Shown: positions 54,813 through 63,451 of the stretch, piece by piece | How the letters are laid out: every line of letters starts with the position of its first letter | Numbering within the stretch: position 1 is the first letter of the stretch | Source of the DNA: Acinetobacter piscicola | GTDB lineage: Bacteria > Pseudomonadota > Gammaproteobacteria > Pseudomonadales > Moraxellaceae | DNA: 64,000 bases | Direction of reading: 5' to 3' | Assembly (NCBI RefSeq): GCF_002233755.1 | Contig: NZ_NIFO01000001.1 | Coordinates: forward strand, 434,001 to 498,000 | Program-made: the position numbers and the translations under genes | The notes under the pieces: model-generated | The model's database searches: none | What the model was told of the DNA's origin: nothing | What the model saw: only the letters and a program-made list of their open reading frames with translations

Positions 54813-56060
54813 ATGCAAACCACTGTAAAAACATTACTTTCTATTTTAATCGGCAATTTATGTATGACAGGCTTGAGTCATGCAGATGGCGGAAATGACA
54901 ACCAATTTAAACTCGTATTAAAAAATGCATTTATTGAACGTAATTTTGATCGAGATGATTTAAAAGATCCAGGGAGTTGGTCACAAGGGATTTCAGGTTT
55001 TTATAATTCAAAATATATTCCGACAGTTTTAGAAGTTGCGGATAAACCAATAGAATTAGGTTTAGATGCATCATTGCAATATGCCTATCGTTTAAGTGAT
55101 GACCGACATGTGAATGATACGGTTTTGCCTTTCGATAAAAATACACAAACTCAAGATCGTAACTTCTTTAAATATGGTGCGACATTTAAAGCACGCTACG
55201 ATCAAACAGAATTAAAAGTAGGTGAACTTTGGTTAGATCTACCGATTACTTCAGTGGATGCGAGTCGTCAATTAATCAGCTCATATTGGGGTGGACAACT
55301 TCAATCTAAAATTACAGATAAATTTAAACTTGAATTAGGACGAGTTGAGCAAGTTTCACCTCGTTATCAAGAAGGTTTTCATCGTTTTTCTTATACTGTA
55401 AATGGGCAAAAGCATGAGTCAGAGGGACTGAATTATGTCGACCTTAAATATGATGTGACGCCTAATTTAAAAGCTGAATATTATTATGGTGATTTGGAAG
55501 ATTTATATGATAAACATTATGTCGGCTTGGAATATTCATGGAAAAATGAGTATTTAAAATCACAGACACGGTTGAAATATTTCAGATCTGCAGATTCTGG
55601 TGATGCAAAAGCAGGAGAGATTGATAACCATAATTTTGGGGTTTTAGAGAAAATATTTGTCGGAAATCACAATGCAGCATTGGGTTATCAACAAATTTCT
55701 GGTGATACAGCTTATCCACTGCCTGATGGATTCTTGCCAGAGTTGTATTTTATTAACTGGAACGCAACGGGTTTCTTTAAGAAAGATGAAAAATCTATCC
55801 ATGCAGTCTATGGCTATGATTTTAAAAATTATGTTCCCGGTTTAAATGCGTTGGCAAAATATGCGTATGGTTATGATTTTAAAGATGCACAAGGTCGAGA
55901 CAATAAAGAATCAGAGTTGAATTTGATTCTTGCATATCAATTTCAAAATCCATCATTGAAAGGTTTAGCATTTCAATGGTTATACATAGACTATGATATT
56001 GATCATGGAAATTCATTTCAGGAAAATCGTATCTTAACGACTTATACCAAGAAGTTTTGA
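54813..56060 (+). CDS. benP: OprD-family porin, benzoate-associated
   Basis: A 415-residue outer-membrane channel precursor. The signal peptide is near L-C-M-T-G-L-S-H-A (about residue 25). The OprD pattern follows: L-V-L-K-N-A-F-I-E-R-N-F, then W-S-Q-G-I-S-G-F-Y-N-S-K-Y, then V-G-E-L-W-L-D-L-P and a barrel ending in Y-T-K-K-F. AAGGA supports the ATG at 54813. It is 108 bases after benK and precedes a strong bidirectional terminator. Benzoate specificity is inferred from position. Confidence 0.88.
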   Translation: MQTTVKTLLSILIGNLCMTGLSHADGGNDNQFKLVLKNAFIERNFDRDDLKDPGSWSQGISGFYNSKYIPTVLEVADKPIELGLDASLQYAYRLSDDRHVNDTVLPFDKNTQTQDRNFFKYGATFKARYDQTELKVGELWLDLPITSVDASRQLISSYWGGQLQSKITDKFKLELGRVEQVSPRYQEGFHRFSYTVNGQKHESEGLNYVDLKYDVTPNLKAEYYYGDLEDLYDKHYVGLEYSWKNEYLKSQTRLKYFRSADSGDAKAGEIDNHNFGVLEKIFVGNHNAALGYQQISGDTAYPLPDGFLPELYFINWNATGFFKKDEKSIHAVYGYDFKNYVPGLNALAKYAYGYDFKDAQGRDNKESELNLILAYQFQNPSLKGLAFQWLYIDYDIDHGNSFQENRILTTYTKKF

Positions 56061-56167
56061 TGGTTCTAGAATGAAACTTTGCTTTGATCGATCGCTAATA
56101 TTCTAGTCCAATCAACGCATTATATTCTGATGGTACTTTAGACCAACGATCTTATAAACATACCAAT

Positions 56168-56204
56168 AAAAACCCCCTGAATTTTTGAAATTCAGGGGGT
56201 TTTT
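56168..56204. terminator. Bidirectional terminator benP/uppP
   Basis: A 17-base perfect stem (56168-56184 with 56188-56204) with a 3-base loop and A/T ends that make T runs on both strands. It serves convergent benP and uppP. Confidence 0.92.
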
Positions 56205-56224
56205 GATTCTATGGTGTGTTTAAT

Positions 56225-57025
56225 TTATAAGAAAACTATGAGCAAAATCACACCTAATACAACGCGATACCACGCAAATACTCTTAGGGTATGTCTTTCA
56301 ACAAACTTAACTAAAGCTTTAACAACCAGAAGCGCCGCAATAAATGCAGCAACGAAGCCAACAGAAATATTGACTAAATTATCAGAAGTAAGGACATCGG
56401 CATTACGGATCAAGTCATAAGTCGCAGCACCGAGCATGGTTGGCATTGCAAGAAAGAAAGAAAATTCTGTTGCTGCTTTACGAGATAAGCCTGCCAACAT
56501 TCCCCCGATAATGGTTGCACCTGAACGAGAAGTTCCTGGAATCATGGCAACACATTGTGCAAATCCGACAATGATTGCTTGTTTAATCGTAATATCAGTC
56601 GCTTCAATGGTTTTGGGTTCAAACTTTCTTGCTTCAACAGCAAAAATAATTAATCCACCAATGATCAGGGCACAAGCGACGACAAGCGGGCTAAATAAAA
56701 CTTGCTTAATAAAATCAACGGCTAAAACCCCAATGACCACTGCTGGGATAAAAGCGAGCAATACATTGATTGCAAAACGTCTCGCGTGGACATCCCCAGA
56801 AAAAAAACCTTTAACGAGCTCTACAATTTTTTGTCGATATAGCCAACAAACGGCTAAAATTGCACCAAGTTGGATGACCACTTCAAAAACTCGACCACCA
56901 TCCGAATGGAAATCGATTAAATGTCCAAAAAGAATTAAATGCCCAGTACTTGAAATAGGTAGAAATTCAGTTAATCCTTCGATTAAACCCAAAAATAAGG
57001 CTTTAAAAAGCTCAAAATTTTCCAT
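56225..57025 (-). CDS. uppP: Undecaprenyl-diphosphatase
   Basis: A 266-residue membrane enzyme (BacA type) that dephosphorylates undecaprenyl diphosphate to recycle the peptidoglycan lipid carrier; it also confers bacitracin tolerance. The first signature is [19 protein letters not shown] (residues 11-29), and the second is [11 protein letters not shown]. It has about eight hydrophobic helices. It is monocistronic, between the benzoate genes and the purine genes. A long plus-strand frame over the same DNA (56436-57032) is an antisense shadow. Confidence 0.95.
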   Translation of the reverse strand: MENFELFKALFLGLIEGLTEFLPISSTGHLILFGHLIDFHSDGGRVFEVVIQLGAILAVCWLYRQKIVELVKGFFSGDVHARRFAINVLLAFIPAVVIGVLAVDFIKQVLFSPLVVACALIIGGLIIFAVEARKFEPKTIEATDITIKQAIIVGFAQCVAMIPGTSRSGATIIGGMLAGLSRKAATEFSFFLAMPTMLGAATYDLIRNADVLTSDNLVNISVGFVAAFIAALLVVKALVKFVERHTLRVFAWYRVVLGVILLIVFL

Positions 57026-57472
57026 AAATTAAACAATTGATTGGTTATAAAAATTTGAATCATTTTCAATGTATTTCGATATTTTTAGAAATAGAAAATT
57101 GTAAATTTTTACGTTTATTCAAAGGCTCGCTATTGTGCTGATATTTATATCGGGCAATCAGTATAAAATTGGTTCATATTTTTTTGATCTTTCACGTTCA
57201 AAGTAACTCGATAAGTAGCATAAACAGATTGGTAAAATTAACTCAACAGTATGTTATAATTTGTAATATGTAATCGATTAAGATCGTAATTAAAGCGTTC
57301 TTATATAAAAGCTGCCTAACCGCAGCTTTTTTAATTCAAATCGTTTTTTATCGAAAATGTTATTTTGGTACGTTTATTGAATGTTTTGTTCACGCTAAAT
57401 TTGGACGTGCATCATTTTTTAAATGAACTAGATTTTATCAACGAATAGCTCAAACTCGATAGGGGCTCAGCA
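57026..57472 (+). promoter_or_regulatory. uppP/purine permease intergenic region
   Basis: No gene is visible in these 447 bases. It contains a -10 like TATAAT (57255-57260), a GC-rich hairpin AAAGCTGC/GCAGCTTT followed by six T (ending about 57332), and then about 140 bases before the permease start. The conserved purine-riboswitch core was not found. The hairpin may be an attenuator for the permease or the end of a short RNA. Confidence 0.5.
57255..57334 (+). ncRNA. Possible short RNA or leader ending at a terminator
   Basis: A TATAAT box (57255-57260; the -35 is poor, TTGGTA with a 20-base spacer) would start a transcript near 57267. A strong terminator, 8-base stem AAAGCTGC/GCAGCTTT (57308-57315 with 57322-57329) with a 6-base loop and T run, would end it after about 65 bases. 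There is no open reading frame of note. It may be a small RNA or a terminated leader of the permease gene. Confidence 0.35.
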
Positions 57473-58792
57473 ATGACAAATCCAAATCCTTCAGCGGGTT
57501 TGCTTGAACGCTTATTTAAATTAAGCGAGAACAAAACAACGTTTAGAACCGAAATACTTGCGGGTTTAACGACATTTTTAACGATGTGTTACATCATTAT
57601 TGTAAACCCGTTGATCTTATCTGAAACAGGAATGGATCATGGTGCTGTATTTGTAGCAACCTGTTTGGCTGCTGCAATCGGTTGTTTTGTAATGGGAATT
57701 ATCGCAAATTATCCTATTGCACTTGCACCAGGTATGGGTTTAAACGCTTATTTTACTTATTCTGTATGTTTGGGTATGGGCGTTCCTTGGCAAACTGCAT
57801 TGGCTGCGGTCTTTGTTTCAGGTTTGGTGTTCATTGCGATCAGTATGTTTAAGATCCGTGAAGCGATTGTCAATGCGATTCCAATGTCTTTGAAATTTGC
57901 AATCGGTGGCGGAATTGGTTTATTCCTTGCGCTTATCGCATTGAAAAACTCAGGTATTATTGTTGCAAATCAAGCCACTTTAGTGGGCTTGGGAGATTTG
58001 AAACAACCAACAGTTTTATTGACTTTACTTGGTTTTACAATGATTGCTGTGATGCATCATTTTAAAATCCGTGGCGCTATTATTATCAGTATTCTTGTGA
58101 TTACAGGTATTGCAACAGCGCTGGGTATAAATGAATTCAAAGGTGTAGTCGGTACAATTCCTTCAATCGCGCCTACATTCTTACAGATGAACTTTGAAGG
58201 TTTGTTTACTGCAAGTTTAGTTGGTGTGATTTTTGTATTCTTCCTTGTCGATCTATTCGATTCTACAGGTACGCTTGTTGGTGTTTCGCATCGTGCAGGC
58301 TTATTGAAAGATGGTAAATTACCACGTTTGAAGAAAGCCTTATTTGCTGACTCAACTGCGATTGTTGCAGGTGCTGCTTTAGGTACATCTTCGACGACAC
58401 CTTATATTGAATCTTCAGCTGGTGTTGCAGCTGGTGGTCGTACAGGTTTAACAGCAGTTGTAGTCGGTATTTTATTTATTGCCTGTTTATTCTTAGCACC
58501 ATTGGCACAGTCGGTTCCTGGTTTTGCAACTGCTCCAGCATTGCTATTTGTTGGTGTGTTGATGATTCAAGGTATTACCAATATTGATTGGGATGACATC
58601 ACAGAAGCTGTTCCAGCATTCTTAACCATCGTATTCATGCCATTTACCTATTCAATTGCAGATGGCATCGCAATGGGCTTTATTAGCTATGCAGTGATAA
58701 AATTATTTACGGGTAAGGCAAAGACTGTTCCTTATATGGTTTGGATCATTGCTTTACTTTGGGTGATTAAATTTATTGCATTTGGTGGATAA
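57473..58792 (+). CDS. NCS2/AzgA-type purine permease
   Basis: A 439-residue carrier with about 12-14 helices. The AzgA-like N-terminus reads T-E-I-L-A-G-L-T-T-F-L-T-M-C-Y-I-I-I-V-N-P, then A-P-G-M-G-L-N-A-Y-F and D-L-F-D-S-T-G-T-L-V-G-V. Relatives transport hypoxanthine, guanine or adenine with protons. The adenine-deaminase-type gene lies 133 bases downstream beyond a terminator, so the pair could import and deaminate adenine. GATAGGGG lies upstream of the ATG at 57473. The transported base is not settled. Confidence 0.9.
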   Translation: MTNPNPSAGLLERLFKLSENKTTFRTEILAGLTTFLTMCYIIIVNPLILSETGMDHGAVFVATCLAAAIGCFVMGIIANYPIALAPGMGLNAYFTYSVCLGMGVPWQTALAAVFVSGLVFIAISMFKIREAIVNAIPMSLKFAIGGGIGLFLALIALKNSGIIVANQATLVGLGDLKQPTVLLTLLGFTMIAVMHHFKIRGAIIISILVITGIATALGINEFKGVVGTIPSIAPTFLQMNFEGLFTASLVGVIFVFFLVDLFDSTGTLVGVSHRAGLLKDGKLPRLKKALFADSTAIVAGAALGTSSTTPYIESSAGVAAGGRTGLTAVVVGILFIACLFLAPLAQSVPGFATAPALLFVGVLMIQGITNIDWDDITEAVPAFLTIVFMPFTYSIADGIAMGFISYAVIKLFTGKAKTVPYMVWIIALLWVIKFIAFGG

Positions 58793-58807
58793 TTTCTCCA
58801 ATCAATG

Positions 58808-58838
58808 AAAGGGTGTAAACTCAGTTTGCACCCTTTTT
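58808..58838 (+). terminator. Purine permease terminator
   Basis: A 13-base stem (58808-58820 with 58824-58836, one G-U pair), a 3-base loop and six T, 15 bases after the permease stop. Confidence 0.9.
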
Positions 58839-58922
58839 TGTTTAAGATGATTAAAGAATTTTTAGTTTGAAAGAAGTTATTTAACTGATTACGAGTTTTT
58901 GACTTTGGATTTTTGAGGATAG

Positions 58923-59927
<1,005 letters not shown>

Positions 59928-59966
59928 ATAACGATTTATTCTCAGTTATTCTAAAGTGACAATGAT

Positions 59967-59993
59967 AAAGCAGTGTTCATACACTGCTTTTTT
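59967..59993 (+). terminator. Adenine deaminase terminator
   Basis: A 10-base perfect stem (59967-59976 with 59981-59990), TCAT loop and six T (including stem bases). It ends about 8 bases before the GAGG of the next small gene. Confidence 0.88.
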
Positions 59994-60005
59994 AATGAGG
60001 ACAAT

Positions 60006-60368
60006 ATGTTAAAGCGCTTGCTGATTTTACTTTTTGTATTGTTGATCATAGGCGTTGTGATATTCGCTTATACAGGAAATCAAAAACAATCCACGGTACA
60101 AAGAATACTGAAACCATGGATTGCATTGCAGTGTGATAATGAATTGAAAGCTTCCAAGTTGTGGCAGGTTTCTTCTTTATTTTTAACGGCGGATCAACAA
60201 AACCATGCACAAGAAAAAGTTTGTGAATGTGTCAGTGAAAATGCATTAAACGATGTGCCTACTCAAGATTTGCTGATGGCGACAGTCAATGAAAATGCGA
60301 AGAATGAATTAGTACAGCAGGCGCTTATAAATAGTTTAAAAGGTTGCGTACAAGAAGTATTGAAATAA
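60006..60368 (+). CDS. Small membrane-anchored cysteine protein (paralogue 1 of 3)
   Basis: A 120-residue protein: a short basic start, one hydrophobic helix (residues about 4-22) with no lipobox, then a soluble domain. The domain has a conserved pattern shared with the genes at 61370 and 61886: a cysteine (Q-C-D-N-E-L), a tryptophan about ten residues on, L-T-A-D-Q-Q, then V-C-E-C-V-S-E-N and a final G-C-V. The four cysteines suggest two disulfides in the periplasm. GAGG at 59998-60001 precedes the ATG at 60006; the open frame upstream runs through the preceding terminator. Its function is unknown. Confidence 0.72.
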   Translation: MLKRLLILLFVLLIIGVVIFAYTGNQKQSTVQRILKPWIALQCDNELKASKLWQVSSLFLTADQQNHAQEKVCECVSENALNDVPTQDLLMATVNENAKNELVQQALINSLKGCVQEVLK

Positions 60369-60515
60369 TGTGAATGGATTTGAGAATAGCATCTTAAATA
60401 GAAATCAATAAATATGAACGTCTGAATGGGGAATTTATTATTTAGTTCATATTTTATTTATTTTCAGTTTTAGTCTTACTATGTTGATTGCTAAAAGAAT
60501 TTCTAAACTGGAAAA

Positions 60516-60551
60516 GTTGCATATTTCCTAAACGAAAAGGAAATATGCAAC
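60516..60551. terminator. Perfect hairpin after cytochrome b561
   Basis: A 14-base perfect stem (60516-60529 with 60538-60551) with an 8-base loop. On the minus strand it lies 19 bases after the b561 stop and is followed by CTTTTCC, so it probably terminates that gene. It may also stop reading from the opposite gene. Confidence 0.7.
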
Positions 60552-60570
60552 CTGAATTGATCAGAATAAA

Positions 60571-61125
60571 TTAATCGGATTGGCGAGTCATACTTTTGAG
60601 TACATTATCTTTATCAATAAAATGATGTTTAAGTGCTGCAAGAATATGTCCAACTAAAAGTAAGCCAGCAGCCCAAGAGAGATAGATATGAACGGGTTTG
60701 ACAATATCTGTTAAATCAGGATTATCTTGAATCATTCTTGGAATTTCAAATAAATAGAGAACGGGTACAGGGTGTCCTGCGCTCCAACTAAATAAACACC
60801 CAGAAATAGGCAATGCCAAAAGCATGAAATATAGACCTAAATGTCCTAAATGAGCCAAGGTTTTCATCATCGGTGACATGGTTTCTGGTAATTCAGGCGC
60901 AGGGTGGGTATAGCGCCAAAAAATGCGAATAATGACCAAAAAGATAATTACGGAGGCTATATTTTTATGTAAGGTAATCACATCACCTTTAAAGCTACCA
61001 TCGACATCGTAACTTAAAAAGTTTCCACTATAAAAACCGATCAGCCACGCAGCAATGAAAATAATGGCCATAACCCAATGAAGCCACTGTGCAGTTTTGG
61101 TGTAATATTTTGATTTTTGCGGCAT
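60571..61125 (-). CDS. Cytochrome b561-type membrane protein
   Basis: A 184-residue protein with four hydrophobic helices: Q-W-L-H-W-V-M-A-I-I-F-I-A-A-W-L in helix 1, T-L-H-K-N-I-A-S-V-I in helix 2, G-H-L-G-L-Y-F-M-L-L in helix 3, and V-H-I-Y-L-S-W-A-A-G-L-L-L-V-G-H in helix 4. The histidines in these helices are the expected ligands for two b hemes. The family (CybB, YodB) moves electrons between quinol and periplasmic partners. The ATG at 61125 is preferred over an in-frame GTG at 61134. It lies between two paralogous small-protein genes but on the opposite strand. Confidence 0.9.
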   Translation of the reverse strand: MPQKSKYYTKTAQWLHWVMAIIFIAAWLIGFYSGNFLSYDVDGSFKGDVITLHKNIASVIIFLVIIRIFWRYTHPAPELPETMSPMMKTLAHLGHLGLYFMLLALPISGCLFSWSAGHPVPVLYLFEIPRMIQDNPDLTDIVKPVHIYLSWAAGLLLVGHILAALKHHFIDKDNVLKSMTRQSD

Positions 61126-61369
61126 TTTATGCACACCTTAAATATAATTAACAATATCATATCGATTTTTTAGAGCAGTATCATCGCTAAAAATTCAACG
61201 TATTGTTTTATATTTGCAACGCAAAGTGTTAATAAACATAAAAATGCTGAATCATTAGTCAAAGTCTGCTTGAATAGGTGACGATTACATGATTCCTGAA
61301 AATTTAGGTTTAAACTGCGTGAGAGTTTAGGCAGAATACAGCAACTTGATCTCAAGAAAAGGAATAACT

Positions 61370-61747
61370 GTGAAAAAATTAGCTGCTCTCGTTGCGTTAA
61401 CCAGCTTAGCATTAACTGCTTGTGTAACGACAGATTCTACAGGCAGTGCCGCAAGTACCACAACTCAGCAATTGGGTATGGTTGCGATCAAAGTTGCAAT
61501 CAATGCGAAATGTACGACTGAACTAAATAGTCTACCTGCTTGGAAAACTGCAACTCGTGTGATGACAGATGAGCAGAAAACCAATGTTCAAGGTCAAATT
61601 TGTGGTTGTGTGAGTGAAAAAGCGCCTCAAAGCGTAACAGCGGTTGATTTGGCTACAGCAGCGATAGATCCACAAGCACGTGCAACTATTGTTTCAAATG
61701 TTGTAACTAAAACAATTAATCAATGTGTTGTTGAAGCGATCAAATAA
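61370..61747 (+). CDS. Small cysteine lipoprotein (paralogue 2 of 3)
   Basis: A 125-residue lipoprotein with signal K-K-L-A-A-L-V-A-L-T-S-L-A-L-T-A-C18, then a Ser/Thr-rich linker. The soluble domain matches its neighbours: K-C-T-T-E-L, a P-A-W about ten residues on, M-T-D-E-Q-K, I-C-G-C-V-S-E-K-A-P-Q-S-V, A-A-I-D-P-Q-A-R-A and a final N-Q-C-V-V. The start is a GTG at 61370 with AAGGA just upstream; the open frame from 61346 is not used by this reasoning. A hairpin with T run follows (61762-61788). Function unknown. Confidence 0.78.
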   Translation: MKKLAALVALTSLALTACVTTDSTGSAASTTTQQLGMVAIKVAINAKCTTELNSLPAWKTATRVMTDEQKTNVQGQICGCVSEKAPQSVTAVDLATAAIDPQARATIVSNVVTKTINQCVVEAIK

Positions 61748-61761
61748 GTTTTTGTGAAATC

Positions 61762-61790
61762 AAGAAGCTGGGGCAATCCGAGCTTCTTTT
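61762..61790 (+). terminator. Terminator after paralogue 2
   Basis: An 8-base stem (61762-61769 with 61781-61788), 11-base loop, ending in T, 15 bases after the stop codon. Confidence 0.7.
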
Positions 61791-61885
61791 ACTGAATTTT
61801 TTGTACTTTCTTGAATTTATCTTTTATATTGATGTGAACAATAAAAATCGAAGCATCGTATATTTTCAACAAGGGTGACATTGGT

Positions 61886-62248
61886 ATGAAAAATGATAAA
61901 TTAATTCTGAGTTTGCTTGGGTCTGTCATACTTACAGCATGTGCATCAAATCCTTTGTCTGGTTCTGACTCAGATGGATTTTCCGTGATTAAGATGGCTT
62001 CGCATGCCAAATGCATGGATGAAATTGAAAGCAATCCAACATGGATGTTAAGTAGTAAACTTTTATCTGAAGATCAAAAGCATAAGAAAAAACGTCAAGT
62101 ATGTAACTGTGTAGGAGAAAATTCACCGAAAGTATTGTCTAAAGAACAGTTGGCATTGGCGGCAATTGATCCGAAAGCGAAAGCAACTTATACCGCTTTG
62201 GCAACGACAAAAACAACAGCCGTTTGTGCCTCTGAAATGTTAGACTAA
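61886..62248 (+). CDS. Small cysteine lipoprotein (paralogue 3 of 3)
   Basis: A 120-residue lipoprotein with lipobox I-L-T-A-C19. The domain repeats the family pattern: K-C-M-D-E-I, P-T-W about ten residues on, L-S-E-D-Q-K, V-C-N-C-V-G-E-N-S-P-K-V-L, A-A-I-D-P-K-A-K-A and a final cysteine (V-C-A-S-E). It is closest to paralogue 2. GGTGACATTGGT precedes the ATG, a modest ribosome site. It lies 66 bases before rnhB. Function unknown; periplasmic or outer-membrane location is expected. Confidence 0.78.
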   Translation: MKNDKLILSLLGSVILTACASNPLSGSDSDGFSVIKMASHAKCMDEIESNPTWMLSSKLLSEDQKHKKKRQVCNCVGENSPKVLSKEQLALAAIDPKAKATYTALATTKTTAVCASEMLD

Positions 62249-62314
62249 GCGCAAGTGATTGTTGTTAAATTTTTAAAATGGCTGTTGATCAGTCATTTTT
62301 TATGAGAGTAGAAA

Positions 62315-62884
62315 ATGTTAATTGCTGGTGTAGATGAAGCAGGTAGAGGCCCATTGGTAGGCTCAGTTGTGGCTGCTGCTGTTATTTTGGATCCAAATAA
62401 TCCAATTGAAGGATTGAATGATTCAAAAAAATTGACTGAGAAAAAACGTGAAAAGCTATTTGTCGAAATTCAAGAAAAAGCTTTGGCTTGGGCCATTGCA
62501 GAAGCCAGTCATGAAGAAATTGATGAGATCAATATTTTACAAGCATCTTTATTGGCAATGCGCCGTGCAGTAGAAAAATTAAAGGTTCAGCCTGAGCATG
62601 TCTTGGTGGATGGTAATAAAGTCCCACAAGGTCTTGTTATGAGCTGTGATGCTGTTGTCGGTGGGGATGCATTACATGCGGAAATTAGTGCTGCCAGTAT
62701 TCTTGCAAAAGTGACGCGTGACCGTGAAATGGTGGTTTTAGACTTAAAATATCCACAATACGGCTTTGCTAAACATAAAGGTTATCCAACGAAGGCACAT
62801 TTTGAAGCGATTGAAGAACATGGTGTGATTGACCAACATCGCCGTAGTTACGCTCCAGTGAAAAAAGCTCTAGGGATTGGCTAA
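62315..62884 (+). CDS. rnhB: Ribonuclease HII
   Basis: A 189-residue enzyme that removes ribonucleotides from DNA. The first acidic pair is D7-E8 ([12 protein letters not shown]). Further family blocks are [20 protein letters not shown] and [11 protein letters not shown], ending with G-Y-P-T-K-A-H and H-R-R-S-Y. Length and motifs are normal. A terminator follows 29 bases later, shared with the convergent csrA. Confidence 0.97.
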   Translation: MLIAGVDEAGRGPLVGSVVAAAVILDPNNPIEGLNDSKKLTEKKREKLFVEIQEKALAWAIAEASHEEIDEINILQASLLAMRRAVEKLKVQPEHVLVDGNKVPQGLVMSCDAVVGGDALHAEISAASILAKVTRDREMVVLDLKYPQYGFAKHKGYPTKAHFEAIEEHGVIDQHRRSYAPVKKALGIG

Positions 62885-62913
62885 TTATAAATTATTGAAA
62901 TCCATATAAATTT

Positions 62914-62938
62914 AAAGCGGCCTCAAGAGCCGCTTTAT
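62914..62938. terminator. Bidirectional terminator rnhB/csrA
   Basis: An 8-base GC-rich stem AAAGCGGC/GCCGCTTT (62914-62921 with 62929-62936) with a 7-base loop and A/T ends on both sides, between convergent rnhB and csrA. Confidence 0.88.
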
Positions 62939-62958
62939 TTTGCAAAAAGACTATAACC

Positions 62959-63213
62959 TTAACGATTATAGTTATTTTGCACAGTATTATCATCTTCAAA
63001 AGAAGGCTGATAATCTTGATCGATGTGTTGAAGATGTTCATGCATAGCACGTTCATGTTGAATTCGTTGATAGATTTCTTCGCGATGAACAGATACTTCT
63101 TTTGGTGCATTTACACCAATACGCACTTGATTACCTTTGACACCAAGTACAGTTACACTGACTTGATCCCCAATCATTAATGTTTCTCCGACACGACGGG
63201 TCAGAATCAGCAT
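62959..63213 (-). CDS. csrA: Carbon storage regulator CsrA (long-tailed)
   Basis: An RNA-binding global regulator that binds GGA-containing leader hairpins and alters translation and mRNA decay. The first 52 or so residues are nearly those of E. coli: [11 protein letters not shown], then [14 protein letters not shown] and [10 protein letters not shown], including the RNA-contacting R44 region. The protein is 84 residues, not 61. The extra tail is acidic and Asn/Gln-rich (H-I-D-Q-D-Y to N-N-Y-N-R). AAGGAG precedes the ATG. It follows lysC on the same strand, a common gammaproteobacterial neighbourhood. Confidence 0.96.
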   Translation of the reverse strand: MLILTRRVGETLMIGDQVSVTVLGVKGNQVRIGVNAPKEVSVHREEIYQRIQHERAMHEHLQHIDQDYQPSFEDDNTVQNNYNR

Positions 63214-63370
63214 GTTTATCTCCTTGCTTAAACGCTAAACCTGCGATGAATTTCAAAATACGAAAAACAACCTCGATAGCAGAGACAATTTTAACAGAAA
63301 AATGTGACAAATTTTTCACTTTGCACGTTCTGTTGAAAATTATTCTTAAACCTCATAATCTAATATAACA

Positions 63371-63400
63371 GAGCCACTATAGTAAAAACTATAGTGGCTC
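63371..63400. terminator. Hairpin between lysC and csrA
   Basis: A 13-base perfect stem (63371-63383 with 63388-63400) closing an AAAA loop (TTTT on the minus strand), 51 bases after the lysC stop. The minus-strand side is followed by only a mixed T/A tract, so termination before csrA may be partial. Confidence 0.7.
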
Positions 63401-63451
63401 ATGTTTTTTATCACTTGGAATAGTGAAATATTTAACGATTATGATTAAATA

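Noticed and set aside
56436..57032. 198-residue open frame on the plus strand
   Set aside because: It is exactly antisense to uppP, whose motifs are complete; the translation is basic and low in complexity, with no ribosome site.
57026..57472. Known purine riboswitch upstream of the purine permease
   Set aside because: I looked for the conserved three-way-junction core and loop motifs and did not find them.
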